From: Metridium senile | Taxonomy: Eukaryota > Cnidaria > Anthozoa > Actiniaria > Metridiidae | Length of the DNA: 64,000 nucleotides | Assembly (NCBI GenBank): GCA_949775045.1 | Contig: OX459095.1 | Coordinates: 21,790,811-21,854,810 of the forward strand | Reading direction: 5' to 3' | Shown here: positions 21,920 through 34,936 of the stretch, in pieces | Layout: each line of letters begins with the position of its first letter | Numbering within the stretch: position 1 is the stretch's first letter | Made by a program: the position numbers and the translations under genes | Notes under the pieces: generated by a model | Told to the model about the DNA's origin: nothing | The model's database searches: none | The model's input: only the letters and a program-made list of their open reading frames with translations

Positions 21920-24900
21920 ATGAATCTTGTCAGTCTTGTGTTTGTTCTGTTTGCTGTGGTGCCCGCATCACTAGCTGCTGGTAAGTCAAATAATTGACCT
22001 CATAAAGGTTTCAGTAAAAATATGATTCATGCATGCACAACTTAATGCGCTTTTACGCACAAAGATACTCATATATTCCAGTACGTTTTAATTTTTTCCC
22101 TTAAAGTTTCCAAAAATATAATAAGATATATAATGGGCACATTAGGCGATGAGGCGGCAGGGTAGAGGAGGGCCACTAAGGGAGATAATAGGTACAAGAT
22201 GGTTTACGTGCAATAGTAATTGTATTGGTCATTCTTTCAACAGAATTCAACTACCGTATGAATGATACAGTTTATGGTAAGGTTGAATAAGGTTGAATGT
22301 TCATGATGACATTTATGGTGGGAAAAGCTCTGTAATGTTGTACAGAATGTGATGAACTGTAATGTAATTTAATGTAATGTCAAGTAGTGCACTGTAAAGT
22401 GTGGTGTGGTGTGGTGTTGTGTATAGTGTGGCACAGTAAGGTGTAGTTTGATGAAATGTGGTGTAGTTTGATGAAGTGTGGTGTGGTGTAGTCTATAGTG
22501 TGGTGTAGTATTGTGCATGTAATGTAGCGTGGTGTGGCATTGTGTGATGTAGTGTAGTATGGTACAATGTAGTGTGGGGTTGTGTGGTTTAGGGTTGTGT
22601 GGTGTGGTGTGGTGTGGTGTAGTCTAGTTTAGTGTGGTTTACTGCAGCATTGTGTGGTGTGGTATATAATAAATATAATAAATATAATATATAATTTACA
22701 TTTGACTGTGTGTCTTCAAGGACCGTCGGTGTGGAATACAAAATATCCCAAATCTTGCGGCTCTGGAAAGCGTCAATCCCCAATTGACATAGTAGTAAAG
22801 GATACTGTCTACAAGGATATAGATGCTTTCAAATTCACGAACCTGGACCAGATCCCAAGTGGACCAACTTTACAGACAGGCAACAACAAGTACAGCTATA
22901 GGGTCTACTTGAAGGAGAACTATTTCGCAGTAGAGGGAGGTGGACTTCCAGGAAAATTCAATATCTTTTCATTTCATTTTCACTGGGGTGCCGATAACTC
23001 CAAAGGATCTGAACACACTGTTACTGGCAAGAAATATCCTGCAGAGGTTTGCAATTAATAATTTATATACACCTATTTAAAGTCGTTGTCGCAAATAAAA
23101 CTGAAGTCCACACTTCTGCAAAGGATGTCGGTATTTCTTATCTTGTTATCGATTTATACATAGCATAGTTTGGTTGTTTGCGTTTGTGTTAATTGACCAT
23201 AACAAGTTGTTTAGTAATAGATTATAAGACAAATATTTCTTTAAGAAACGCGCAAGAAATCACGAGTTATGTTCATATTACCGACATCCTTTGCATGCTT
23301 CAGAGTGTGGACTGTAGCTTTGGCTGCGACAATGATGCTTGAAACAGGTATATATATTACAGAGTAATGTATGAGTTGAATAATTATTTTAGCAAATTTT
23401 ATGGCATACAACAAGAATTGTATTGCAGTGCAATGTAGTGAGGTGTAGTTTGTTTGATGAAGTGGTGCAAAAGAGATGCAAATCTAAACTTGCCTGTCTC
23501 GTTTATATGATGCTCTTCATCCGTGACCATCACTTAACAAGCAATCAGACTCTGTACGGGCCAAAGTCTTTGTTTGACTCTTTTGTTTGTATTTTAATCC
23601 TCTAGTGTATTTATCAACATATTTAAGCTAGCGACTTGTCAAACGTTTACATAATTAAAGCCTTGAGTCAAGATGAAACGTCGGATTTTCGCGTTAGTCT
23701 TTATTTTAAGTACGTTCTCTAAATCTGTTTTACTTAACAATTACAATAATTGTATAAAGTGCATATAACATAAGCAGACTCAGTATTGCACTAGCTTATC
23801 ATATATTTGTGAAAAACGGCCATGGCTACTATAAATGAGCACTACACAACTGAGTCTGCATATACCTTTTTCAAAAAGGTTTGACGGATGAGTGAAGCGT
23901 GAATGGCAAATGGCGACTTCACGACCGAAAGGGATTGTGGTTACGAGTACAGCACAGCCTAATGTTTGTTATGGGTTATATTTAGCACAATTTCATCAAT
24001 TTTACTACATGGTACATGGTTGTGCCGTAACGTTTTTGCTGCATACAAATAAGATGTCAAAGACCCACAATTCCTTTCGGTCGTTTCGCCAGTCACCGTT
24101 CATTCCTTCAACCTGCTAGTGACGACACAAAGGAGCGGCTGCATAGGAGGCTAGTGAAAACCAGGCTAAAATATTTATCTCTCAACTTTGCTCACATGTT
24201 TAATTTTTCGGGACTATACCACCCGTGAACATATTCTTATATTATGATATCTCTAAAACCTATTTTGTACTTTTTTAGTTGCATTTTGTCAACTGGAACA
24301 TGAAATACGCGAATATAAGTGAAGCTATTAAACACGAAGATGGACTTGCTGCATTGGGGGTCTTTTTAGAGGTAATTAAACGCAATACTGCATGCCTAGT
24401 CTGACATAGAGCAAATTTCTTATGACTGTGAAATGTTCAGTGCCGTGTAGGTTCCTTGACTCGACCTTGATGTTTCAATAATTTTTTGATGTGCCTTGCT
24501 GTGCCTTGACCGCGTCCATATGCCGTGAGATTTTCACAGTCACACGAAATGTGCTCTATATGTACGTTTGTTTCGTCAGATCAGAGACATTTTGCATATC
24601 TGGCCAAGGGAGCACGGCAGGAACTGGTCTTCCTGTGGTGATGGCGAATGCGGTTTCAACCGAAAAGATACAGTGGGCTCATGCAAAATGGTGGCAGTCT
24701 AGCCTAGAATTTCGAATCTTTCAAGGATTCCAAACCACACATATTGTTATGAAGTTCCTTCTGAATAGTAGAACATTAAAAGTCATACAAAGATCCCTCA
24801 ACGTGCTTCTTGTTAACTCAGTGTATGTGGATGGAAACACAGCGGTCAAACGACTACGCATGCGTGGCAAAATTTTCACAGCGCTAAGTTTTGGATTGTA

Positions 24901-27134
24901 AAAGTGTTTGAAGTCGATTTATAAGAAATTCCCTGAATATATAAGCTTGAAGTTTCGTGTACATAACCGTTGTTATATTTTAAAGCTACCATGAGTCTAT
25001 ACTTTTGTATTTTGGTTTCATCGGAAAACATACTCCGTGATTGTGAACATTTGATATTTCCAAGTAGAAACCCGCTTTTAAAAACAATTAAACATCCAGA
25101 GAAGCCTTTGACAGCACAATATGATGATATATACTCAGACGACTTATAACCGGCGACAAAATAATATATATCATTCAAAAAGTTCTCGAGGCTCTACTGT
25201 CCGCTCGATTTTGAATGAGAGTACTAGTCTTATAAGAGAATGACCGAGATTACAGCGATAACAATCAGAAATCTTGAAAAGTACGGTGGTTTTTTTTCAC
25301 GCATAGTAATGTATTAAACATCAAAATGTCCGTAAAAGAATGGTGTTTTCGAATCCTTGGCTACTTTTTTGAAAGGGTTTGTTAAATTTTAAATATAGCC
25401 CATATTGTAACTTGACTTGAGAATAGTCGCACAATCTCTCTTGTAAAAGTGATCAAACCGTTAACTTTCAACCCCCAAAAGTACGTGTACTTTTTGAACG
25501 GAAAGTAGATCAAAATCATTTGATAAGGTCAACAAAAGATTGAGGTAGCTGTATCCATGGCTACTTTTTTTACTTTTCTGCAAATATTTTGAGAAAAGAT
25601 CGAAAAACCACGATTTCGTGGCCTTATTTCTACCATTTTGACTAGGCGCATTGAAGCGTGACGTATAGCGGGTTTATAGCTGACCAAATGTTAACATGTC
25701 TTTTCCGATGTATTTTGAGAAAAAAGAGATGAAAGTCGTCCAATCTATCGTTTTTTATAGAGTCCGTGCGAAAATTAAGCCTGGAAACGAGGTTGGTGCT
25801 GGATCATTTTACTTGTTTTTTCGCGCATGCGTAGTCGTTTGACCGCTATGTTGTGGATGGAGCGGATGGAAGTAGTGACCAGTCTCTTGTGTTCTTATCA
25901 TTCACAACTCCGAATTTAACAAAGACTGAACCCCGTGAACATCGTATATACATCTCTCTCTATGATACTGGCTAGTGTTCTTTACATGAAGAAACAGTAT
26001 ATACACTACACATTGTGCAGTTTTATGTCTATTTAACAAATCGAAGTGTGTTTTCTATGGTCTATACTCTTATCGAACATAGAAATGACGTAAGAAAATG
26101 GTCAAAACTCAAGTGGAACCACGATCGAGCGTGCGAGAAATTTTATAGTTGTGGTAACAATTCAAATAAGGCGTTTATCACTGACCTCAGTAATATTTTG
26201 ATACAATACAATACATTTCTTTTTTTTTAAATTATTGATGATTACCGGCTTTAATTCTTGTTTGTTTTAGATTGGAGAAGAAAATCCAGCTCTGACATCG
26301 TTTTTGAAGTATACTGGCAATCTTACCTATCGTGAGTATACCATATCTACTATGTTGTGTTCGTCTTTCTCGTCATGCAATGAGTGTATTTCATCTTTTT
26401 CATCAGCAAAGGAAATCAAAAACATCACCCAGACTCACAAGGTATCAGATCTATTTCCTGCCGATAAAAGTGCCTTTTACCGTTACGATGGAAGTCTTAC
26501 AACACCAGAGTGTCAAGAGGTAGTCACTTGGACGGTGTTCAATAACACAAAAACCATCACTTCAGAGCAGGTAAGTCTCATATAATTATGATTAATCACT
26601 GTAACCAATGATGACCTAAGCTCGCTATAAACTTTCCAAAACATATCGGTGGTTAAAGCACCTTTTTCCTGAAGAAACGTCGGTGCTTCAGCAACAAGCA
26701 TCAAGCCAACATCGAAGTGAATGTTGATTTCAGTTTGTGCTGGTGATGCATTGCAACAAGACTTGTTTTCTAGAGAACTAAAATTACGACAATATTATTT
26801 TTTCACGTACTTTTATTATACTATAATCAATTCTGATTCCTCCTCTTACAATATGCGCAGCGCATCAGTGTCTGTCATGACTCTTTTTCTGGTAACCACG
26901 ATTCGTTTTTCTTTTTAGTTGGACGCTCTACGAAGTCTTAAAGATGGAAATGTCACTTTAGGCCAGCCTTTAGTCGACTCGTTTCGTCCTGTGCAAAACC
27001 TGAATGGTCGTACAGTGTATCGCACCTTCGATAAACCAGCACCAACCACTGGGACACCAACCGCTGGGACTGGTCACTTGATGTCGACTTCTCTTCTTTT
27101 AATGATTTTTGCGCTTATTGCTATGCTTTACTAG
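21920..27134 (+). CDS. alpha-carbonic anhydrase copy B, secreted/GPI-type, complete
   Basis: Seven coding exons with GT/AG borders: 21920-21980 (signal peptide), 22244-22276 (33-nt microexon), 22721-23046, 24279-24371, 26271-26331, 26407-26570 and 26919-27134, giving 317 aa. It catalyses CO2/bicarbonate interconversion, probably outside the cell. Residues 1-20 are a signal peptide (MNLVSLVFVLFAVVPASLAA). The family hallmark RQSPIDI is at 49-55; zinc ligands are His117 and His119 (FHFHW) and His142 (LHFVNW). SEH (128-130) and LTTP (222-225) form the pocket. Cys44 and Cys227 can make the disulfide of extracellular CAs. The C-terminal hydrophobic tail after a Thr/Gly/Pro-rich linker suggests GPI attachment. 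The proton-shuttle position is Tyr89 rather than His. The last exon carries a 15-nt repeat (TGTPT) missing in copy A. Confidence 0.93.
22320..22665 (+). repeat. degenerate TGTGGTGTAG simple-repeat tract
   Basis: Long GT-rich tract built from TGTAGTGTGG/TGTGGTGTAG variants, inside intron 2 of CA copy B, immediately before the third exon. No coding content; ORFs through it are artefacts. Confidence 0.8.
24841..25847. mobile_element. 1-kb inverted-repeat-bounded segment in CA copy B intron
   Basis: AGCGGTCAAACGACTACGCA (24841) is mirrored by TGCGTAGTCGTTTGACCGCT (ending 25847); the arms match over 24 bp. Copy A keeps only the right end (from about 2013), so either A suffered a deletion of about 940 bp or the element grew in B. 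No protein recognised inside. Confidence 0.55.
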
Positions 27135-28055
27135 CGAAGTCTAACAACAGTATACACCTAATTCAAAATGGTTGACGAGTCGAACGGCGACTGCGCGACT
27201 GAAAGGGACTGTGGGTAATACGAATTTCTTCTTATTCCGGCCATTCTAAATTACCCAAACACCCTTCAGCGATGACCTTAGATGGGTGTCTCGGAGGATT
27301 CGCTGAACGGCGGAGGCATTGTTTGGGTAATTTAGAAAGGAATAAGAAAGAATTTGTATTACCTATAGCTCCTTTCGGTCGTGCAATCGCCAATCGCCGT
27401 TCGCCCCGGCCGTCAAACATTTTTGAATTAGGTGTATTGTGTGAATTAAGAATGGCATACCGAATGTCGGCATTTGCACAACAACAAAAACAACTTTTAT
27501 CAATTTTCATTTTCTAGAGTTACACAAATAATTACTATCCGCAGTTAGTTACAAAATATTCGAGACGGAAGTAATTTAATAGCTTACGTTGCACTGCGCT
27601 CTGTGGAGTTGTGAATTAGATATGCAACCTCAGTAGAAGGTATCAACTAAAAGCGTGCTTTTTTGAAGGAGGAAGACTCCCCTCCGGCTCCATTCAAACG
27701 TTTGCAACTCCAAAGACCGCCGAGCAGCACCATAGTCACCGAGTCATTTAACCACCAGCACTGATATATGTTTCTTTTAATCAAATGGTCCCGAATTCTT
27801 GTTAACGCCCATCAAAACGACCTGACGACAGAATGAGAGAATTGAATAAAACTATTGAAACATGTCCACAAACAAGTCTTATGGTTGAGGTCTATATACC
27901 CTTTTAATAAGTCCCGAAGTGTTGTGTTTTCCGCGCTTGACGTCAAATTTATTCTTTTCAATTCCTTTCATATTATACAAATTTCAAAAGTATAAATTTG
28001 ACGTCAAGTGCGGAAAACACAACACTTCGGGTCTTATTAAAAGGGTCTATATAGA

Positions 28056-29524
28056 GTCCATTTTCCATGTACACAGGGAAACCAAAAGACATGCACGAAG
28101 CCTAGCCAACTTGATATGCACAATGAGCCAGTAATACGTATATACATTTTCTCTCTGCATGGTCGATAGCAGAGGGGAGATACGCCTTTCCACGTTATCT
28201 CTTGAATGATCGCACAGTCAGTAGTGACTGCTTTGCATCTAAGACCGTGACTTCTCAACCCTCAGTTGTCCCACACATAAAGGTGTGCAATATATCATGT
28301 TGGAACTCATTTAAGATGGCTCCCAGTTATTTTATTTATATCTAAGTCAAGCTTTCAGACTTTCTCTTTATGAAACCACTTATATATAAGATCTGCTTTA
28401 GAACAATGAATCTGAATTTTCAACAATTCATGACGAAAGCGTTGCGTAGTAGGTGTGTACAATTATCGCTGATTGCGCATGAAATTATTTCAACCAAACA
28501 TATTGACGGTGGATTTGTGTCCGACCAGAGCCTTAATTGATTTTTCGTTAGAAAGCTGAGAAGGGTCTGGGTAAGAGAATGGAAACCGCTTATATAAGAT
28601 CTTTTTTTGAAAAAAAAGCAAACAGTTGGGATATAGTTTATACAGATGACACCAAATGGGAAAGTTTGAAACAAAATTATCTGTTCGTTTTTTTAAATTG
28701 CAAATCCAGTGCCACCCACCCACTCACAAGTCAGAGTATCAATGTAAACTTTTGAGCCCCAAGATATTGGTCAGCCGGCGTAAATCGAAATCATAATATA
28801 CTTTGCATCATCGTTCAAACCAAACCATATTCCCTTAATTGAGCTTCCTTGCAATGAGGCCACCGATCGACCACAATCGAACGCAATCATATGAACGCCA
28901 AAAAAATTGTGAATTCGATGATTGCATACGATTTCCAAACAATCGAATGGTTGATTGCAATTGAGTACCATGTGAATAAACGCAAATATACAGTAATGTA
29001 TATAAATTATGATAATAAAACAGTATTCTTGTAGTGACATTTTTATAGTTATAGTAAATAACTGTAAATTATTTAAAACTGTGTTTTGCTTGCAATCGAA
29101 CGCAATCGAATGTTCGATATCAATCGAATCTCTCGCCGAATGCAATCAAATCCAATCATTCGATTGAATTCGATTGCGTTCGATTCATCCGAACGTTCGA
29201 TTTCGTTCGATTGACTACGCCGGGCTGTAATATGAAATTGAAACTGAGACGATGGTGTTATTATAGATAAGTATGTCAAACATTTATTTTTGTGATTCTT
29301 TCTGTGACTCTTACAAGTAAGATATTTTAGATATGTTAATATTATTTCTATTTCTATATTTGTCTATTTATTTATTTATTTATTAGTCCACACTAAATAA
29401 TTAATCACAATTATACTTATATGGAGAGGTGAGGAACGGATCAGGGAGGAGGGAGAAACAGCAAAAATATACAGAGGAGGGAGAAAAAGAGGTAAAAATA
29501 GGGGGAGGAGGGAGACTCTATATA
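28056..29524. other. intergenic shared with unit 1, no gene seen
   Basis: Aligns with 4296-7000. It holds the Penelope empty site (CAGTTGGGATATA, about 28622-28634), the TTCGATT tract (28860-29215) and the purine-rich tract (29445-29520). No gene. Confidence 0.7.
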
Positions 29525-30827
29525 ACACGACACGAAATTTCAAATTTACGCATCTTTACGCTAAGTGTAAAGGAGCGTAAAGATCTTTGACAATCTTTAC
29601 GCTAAAAATTTAAAGCGACGTAAAGGAGCGTAAAGATGATAAGCGTAAAGATATCTTTAAGCATCTTTACGCTAAGTGTAAAGGAGCGTAAAGATCTCAG
29701 AGAAGCTTTACGCTAAAATTAAAGGAGCTTAAAGATGCGTAAAGGAATTTAGAGTAATGATATCTTTACACATCTTTACACTCAGTGTAAGGGAACGTAA
29801 AGCTATCTTTACGCTACCTTTACGCTATGATTAAAGAAGCGTAAAGGTATCATTACATATCTTTACGCTTTAGCGTAGTTGCGTAAAGCTATCTTTACGC
29901 TATTAGTTTAAGTGATGTTTAGAAAAAGAGAGAAGTGTTTTATAGCCAATAAAACACGTACGGTCTCGAGTTTTTTAAACATGTTAGCAAAGTCCAACAC
30001 TTATGAAACGTTCTTTTATAAAAGATTCTTGTCAAAAATAGGAATTTTCTGGCTATATAGAATAATGCTGCGCATGATCGTATTATTTCCGTAACACGAT
30101 CATGCGCAATACGCCCCTTTTGCTTCCCACAAGCGAAAGCGATCATGAATAATAGTAACAGATGAACGCAAATAATATTGAAAAATAGAACCTAGCAAAG
30201 GTCAATGATGAGGTATTAAAACTGAGACCTTTGATAGTGTTGTGCACTCTATGCATAAAACATTAGTGTTTTATATCTGATAGAACACTCATTAATACTC
30301 AGCTTTAAACGGCATCTTTATGCGCCTTTATATGGCTTTACGCGAGCGTAAAGATAACTTTACGCTCCTTTACACAGCTTTAAGGAGAACGTAATGATAT
30401 CTTTACTCACCTTTACACGGCTTTACGCAAGCGTAATGATATCTTTACGCTCCTTTACACAGCTTTAAGGAGAACGTAATGATATCTTTACGCACCTTTA
30501 CACGGCTTTACGCAAGCGTAATGATATCTTTACGCTCCTTTACACAGCTTTAAGGAGAACGTAATGATATATTTACGCACCTTTACACGGCTTTAAGGAG
30601 AACGTAATGACATCTTTACATGGCTTTTCGCGAGCGTAATGATATCTTTACGCTCCTTTAAATTGAGCGTAAAGTGTTCGTTTAAGTCGCATTACGCTCG
30701 AGCTTAAAGATGTCGTAAAGCTGATCTTTACACTTTCGTAAAGGAGCGTAAAGTTTCGTAAATATGGGCTTTACGTTACCTTTACGTTAGCTTTACGGCG
30801 GGGTAAATTTGAAATTTCGTGTCGTGT
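29525..30827. mobile_element. non-autonomous DNA element with arrays of TTTACGC/GCGTAAA motifs
   Basis: A 1.3-kb insertion relative to unit 1. A perfect 25-bp terminal inverted repeat begins ACACGACACGAAATTTCAAA and ends TTTGAAATTTCGTGTCGTGT. Both subterminal zones (about 29550-29905 and 30310-30790) are packed with ATCTTTACGCT/AGCGTAAAGAT in both orientations. The core (29910-30300) is unique apart from a hairpin TGCGCATGATCG...CGATCATGCGCA at about 30069-30109. No transposase is encoded. It split the purine-rich tract; no clean target duplication could be defined. Confidence 0.8.
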
Positions 30828-30865
30828 AAAGGGAGGAGGCCAGAAGGTCGATTCTCCCTAATTAA

Positions 30866-33800
30866 GAGCGAATGTCCACTAACACCGAGCAAAATCGAGA
30901 ATACGTGGCACATGATGGAAAAACAAAATCCTTCATATTTCATCCATCGAAACCCTATCATATACTAAGAAACGTGGTGGGGTTATTTTTCCAAAATTTT
31001 ATTTTTCTTGATATTTTGAATTTTAGTAGAGGAAATGTTGTTCTTTAAGATGATATAAAAATCTCACTCGGGCTTTTTATATTTGTAGAGATATAGCGAT
31101 TTAAATATCGTGAAAATCACAACAAAAAACTGTCAACAACTCCAGACAATTAGACGCGTCTCGTATAGCCAGCGCGAACTCTAATTAATTTGTGATTGTT
31201 TTGAAGTATCGATCCTTAAAAATCTTAGAATTTATTTTATAACTTTTATGAACGGCTAAATCTTGTGTTTTAATAAATAGTAGTTAGCAAATATAACACC
31301 GATTTATGTCAAAATAGTTTTGGTGTTTATAGTAAGGGCTATAAGCTGCTTGACAGCTCGTTAAAAACTATTCTGTCACCGAAAGTTACTAAATAGAATA
31401 AATACTTAAGTGCCTATTATATAGGCGAACAAAACGTTTCATTTCTTTATGAACTGTCATGGTAGGTTCGTATAAAAACTACAAGTGCAAGTGAATTAGA
31501 GAGCGTGATATTCATAATAAAACAATACCTAAAACATAATAAAATGACGCATAGAGAAAGACACATATTAAAACATTAATGATTTATTGATCGTTGATAA
31601 TCGCAAGTCACTTCAAGGACTAGATTAAGTAATCTCAGCAGGAGCTGAAGCATTTGATGATTTGCTTGATGTGGTAGAACGACTCCAAGATGCAGGTCAA
31701 GGAATGGGATGGACCAAAGAAATGCAGACACGCATACGAGCTGGAAAGCGTTATCTTAAAAGCGATTGAAATCGGCGAAAAAAAAAGTTAATCAAAGTAT
31801 TAATGAAATGTATGATGAGTTCAAAAGGGATAAATAATTGAACGAATGGATGAATAAATAAAATAATGAAAGGACAAATGGATAAATGAAAGGATGAATG
31901 GATAGATAAAAGGGCAAATGGATAACAGTTAAAGGATGAATGGAGAGATGAAAGGACAAATGGATAAATTAAAGGATGAATGGAGAGATGAAAGGACAAA
32001 TGAATAAATGAAAGGATGAATGGATAAATGAAATGACAAATGGATAAATTAAAGGATGAATACATAGATGAAAGGACAAATAGATATATTATAGCAAAGA
32101 AAAATTCCAGGTTGCATACTCATTTTGAAAAAAATAGCAAACTAATGAATTTATATAAAACAGAGTATTAGTATCCAAAAAGCCCGAAAAAAAAATGCCG
32201 TTATTGTAAATTAATTATTGTAAGTAATCTTTGACGTGCTGTATGTAAATATATATGTTTATCGCTTTAATTAGATATATTATCCTAAAAGCCCGATAAA
32301 AGAATGGCGTTATTGTAAAATTAATTATTGTAAGTTATCTTCTCCTGTTGCATGTCATTATGTATGTTTGTAGATATAATTAAAAAAAAAAAAAAAAAAA
32401 TGGATAAATGAAAGGATGGATGGATAAATAAAAGGACGCATGAATATATAAATGAAAAGATGAATGCATAGATGAAAGGATGAATGGAGAGATGAAGTAC
32501 AAATGGATAAATGAAAGGATGAATGGATAAATGAAAGGATGAATAGATAGATGAAAGGACAAATTGATTAATGAAAGGATGAATGGATAGGTGAAAGGAC
32601 AAATAGATAAATGAAAGGATGAATGGATAAATGAAAAGACAAATTGATTAATGAAAGGATGAATGGATAGGTGAAAGGACAAATGGATAAATTAAAGCAT
32701 GAATGGATAAATGAATGGATAAATTAAAGAATGAATGGATAAATGAAAGGAAAAATGGGTAAATGAAAGGATGAATAGATAAATGATGAAAGGATGAATG
32801 GAGAGATGAAAGGACAAATGAATATATAAATGAAAAGATGATTGAATAGATGAAAGGATGATCGGATAAATGAAAGGATAAATGGATAAATTAAAGAATG
32901 AATGGAGAGATGAAAGGACAAATGAATATATAAATGAAAAGATGATTGGATAGATGAAAGGATGAATGGATAGATGAATGGATAAATGGATAAATGAAAG
33001 GATGAATGGATAGATGAAAGGACAAATGGATAAATGAAAAGATGATTGGATAGATGAAAGGATGAATGGATAGATGAAAGGACAAATGGATAAATGAAAG
33101 GATGAATGGATAAATGAAAGGACAAATGGATAAATTAAAGGATGAAGGGAGAGATGAAAGGATGAATGGAGATATGAAGATGAAAGGATGAATGGAGAGA
33201 TCGAGATGAAAGGATAAATGAATAAATTAAAGGATGAATGGAGAGATGAAAGGACAAATGAATATATAAATGAAAAGATGATTGGATAGATGAAAGGATG
33301 AATGGATAGATGAAAGGACAAATGAATAAATGAAAGGATGAATGGATAGATGGAAGGACAAATGGATAAATGAAAGGATGAATGGAGAGATGAAAGGACA
33401 AATGAATATATAAATGAAAAGGTGATTGGATAGATGAAAGGATGAATGGATAGATGAAAGGATAAATGAATAAATGAAAGGATGAATGGATAGATGGAAG
33501 GACAAATGGATAAATGAAAGGATGAATGGATAGATGAAAGGATAAATGAATATATAAATGAAAAGATGATTGAATAGATGAAAGGATGAATGGATAAATG
33601 AAAGGACAAATGAATAAATGAAAGGATGTATTGATAGATGGAAGGACAAATGGATAAATGAAAGGATGGATTGATAGATGGAAGGACAAATGGATAAATG
33701 AAGGATGAATGGATGGATAGATTAAAGGATGAATTACTAAATGAAAGGATGAATGGATAAATAAAAGGATGAATGGATGAATGAGACTATAACGTAACTG

Positions 33801-34584
33801 GAAGAACTGTAATTTCTTAAAACCTTAGAACCATTTGATATTTCTGTCTTTACCGTTCAGGATAGTAACTAGCTGTTCTAGTAATTCTATTTATGATTTT
33901 ATTTTTTCTAAGATAATTTGATTTAAAATCAATTCCTACTGTTATAATAGGTACGACAATAAATAAATCATCATAGCGTGACATTTAGACGCGTGACAAT
34001 CAGACACGCGTCTAATTGTCTGGAATTGTTGACACCTTTTTGTTGTGATTCTCACGATATTTAGATCGCTATATCTCCACAAATATAAAAAGCCCGAGTG
34101 AGATTTTTATATCATCTTAAAGAACAACATTTCCTCTATTAAAACACAAAAAATCAAGAAAATCAGAAATATACCGGGCAGGAAAAAGTAATATTCAAAA
34201 AGTGTGGTAAATTAGAAAATTTTAACTCGCAAAAATTATACAATGTTTGATTGCTTTCTATGGCTTAAAAACACACACTTAAAGTTTAAAATTTCATTAT
34301 TATCTGCTTTACACGATTGTGAAGTCGATTTTTGTTTTTATTCCTTTTTAATTGATCAAATGAGACGTTTTTGAGAAGTTATGATCATGCGATTTTTTTG
34401 TCGATTTTAGCTATTTCCGGTATGGGTCACGTTTTTCTAAATTTCTCGCGTTTAAAATAAAATTTTGGAAAACAAACCCCACCACGTTTCTTAGTATATG
34501 ATAGGGTTTCGATGGATGAAATATGAAGGATTTTGTTTTTCCATCATGTGCCACGCTTTGTTCGGTGTTAGTCGACATTCGCTC
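30866..34584. mobile_element. 3.7-kb TTAA-flanked element with about 300-bp inverted repeats
   Basis: Flanked by TTAA at 30862-30865 and 34585-34588. Unit 1 has CCTAATTAATAGGCCC with a single TTAA (7006-7016), the empty site. The terminal inverted repeats begin GAGCGAATGTCCACTAACAC and stay similar over about 300 bp (to about 31160 and from about 33985). They include ACCCTATCATATACTAAG and AAAATCTCACTCGGGC with their complements. TTAA targets are typical of piggyBac and some other superfamilies. The interior holds a minisatellite and no recognisable transposase. Confidence 0.82.
31800..33790. repeat. 2-kb minisatellite of GATGAATGGATAAATGAAAG-type units
   Basis: Tandem higher-order array built from 4-nt words (GATG, GATA, AATG, AAAG); typical unit ATGAAAGGATGAATGGATAA with variants GGACAAATGGATAA. 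It is interrupted at about 32080-32400 by unrelated sequence and an A(18) run. The long minus-strand ORFs (up to 305 codons of Ser-Phe-His-Leu-Ile-Pro repeats) are a consequence of the 4-nt periodicity and show no other coding sign. Confidence 0.92.
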
Positions 34585-34588
34585 TTAA

Positions 34589-34936
34589 TAGGCCCTTCAT
34601 GCGCAATTTCGATTACTAGTCGATTCAACAGTATCATTATTATAAGGCTGGATACAGGCTCTAATTTCCCTTCCCCATTCCAAAGTTCCCCCTCGTAAGG
34701 CTGCTTCACAGGCTACTTTTCCATTGAACTAGCGTGCAATTTCCACATAGTTTCTGAAGAAATGCAAATTACCATACAAGAGTACCATACGAAAACGAGC
34801 GTGTTGAAACCCGTTTATATTGACGTATTTTACAACATATCCAAACCTTTCATTGGAAAATTAAAACTAGGGCAAAACGTTTAACAAATGTCACATTTGT
34901 CACCACAAAGTTAGTGATCTAACACGTATGGTTCTT
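34589..34936. other. unit 2-specific spacer, no gene seen
   Basis: After AATAGGCCCTT the sequence departs from unit 1 and rejoins it at about 34937. This 350-bp spacer occupies the place where unit 1 has about 9 kb with the receptor gene. Confidence 0.7.

Larger units (their letters stand above)
22889..30861 (+). repeat. segmental duplication, unit 2, left part
   Basis: Counterpart of 1-7021 (position 6 corresponds to 22894). It covers CA exons 3-7, introns, the MITEs at 23070-23348, 27155-27434 and 27891-28055, the TTCGATT tract and the purine-rich tract. It lacks the Penelope-like insertion and carries the 29525-30827 element. Confidence 0.9.

Noticed and set aside
32321..33689. Long minus-strand ORFs (up to 305 codons) rich in Phe-His-Leu-Ser-Ile-Pro
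   Set aside because: They are open in several frames because the DNA is a 4-nt-based minisatellite; the repeated peptide is a by-product and there is no start context or domain.
31800..33790. CRISPR-like regular repeats
   Set aside because: Units are contiguous 4-nt-word variants without unique spacers, in a eukaryotic context.
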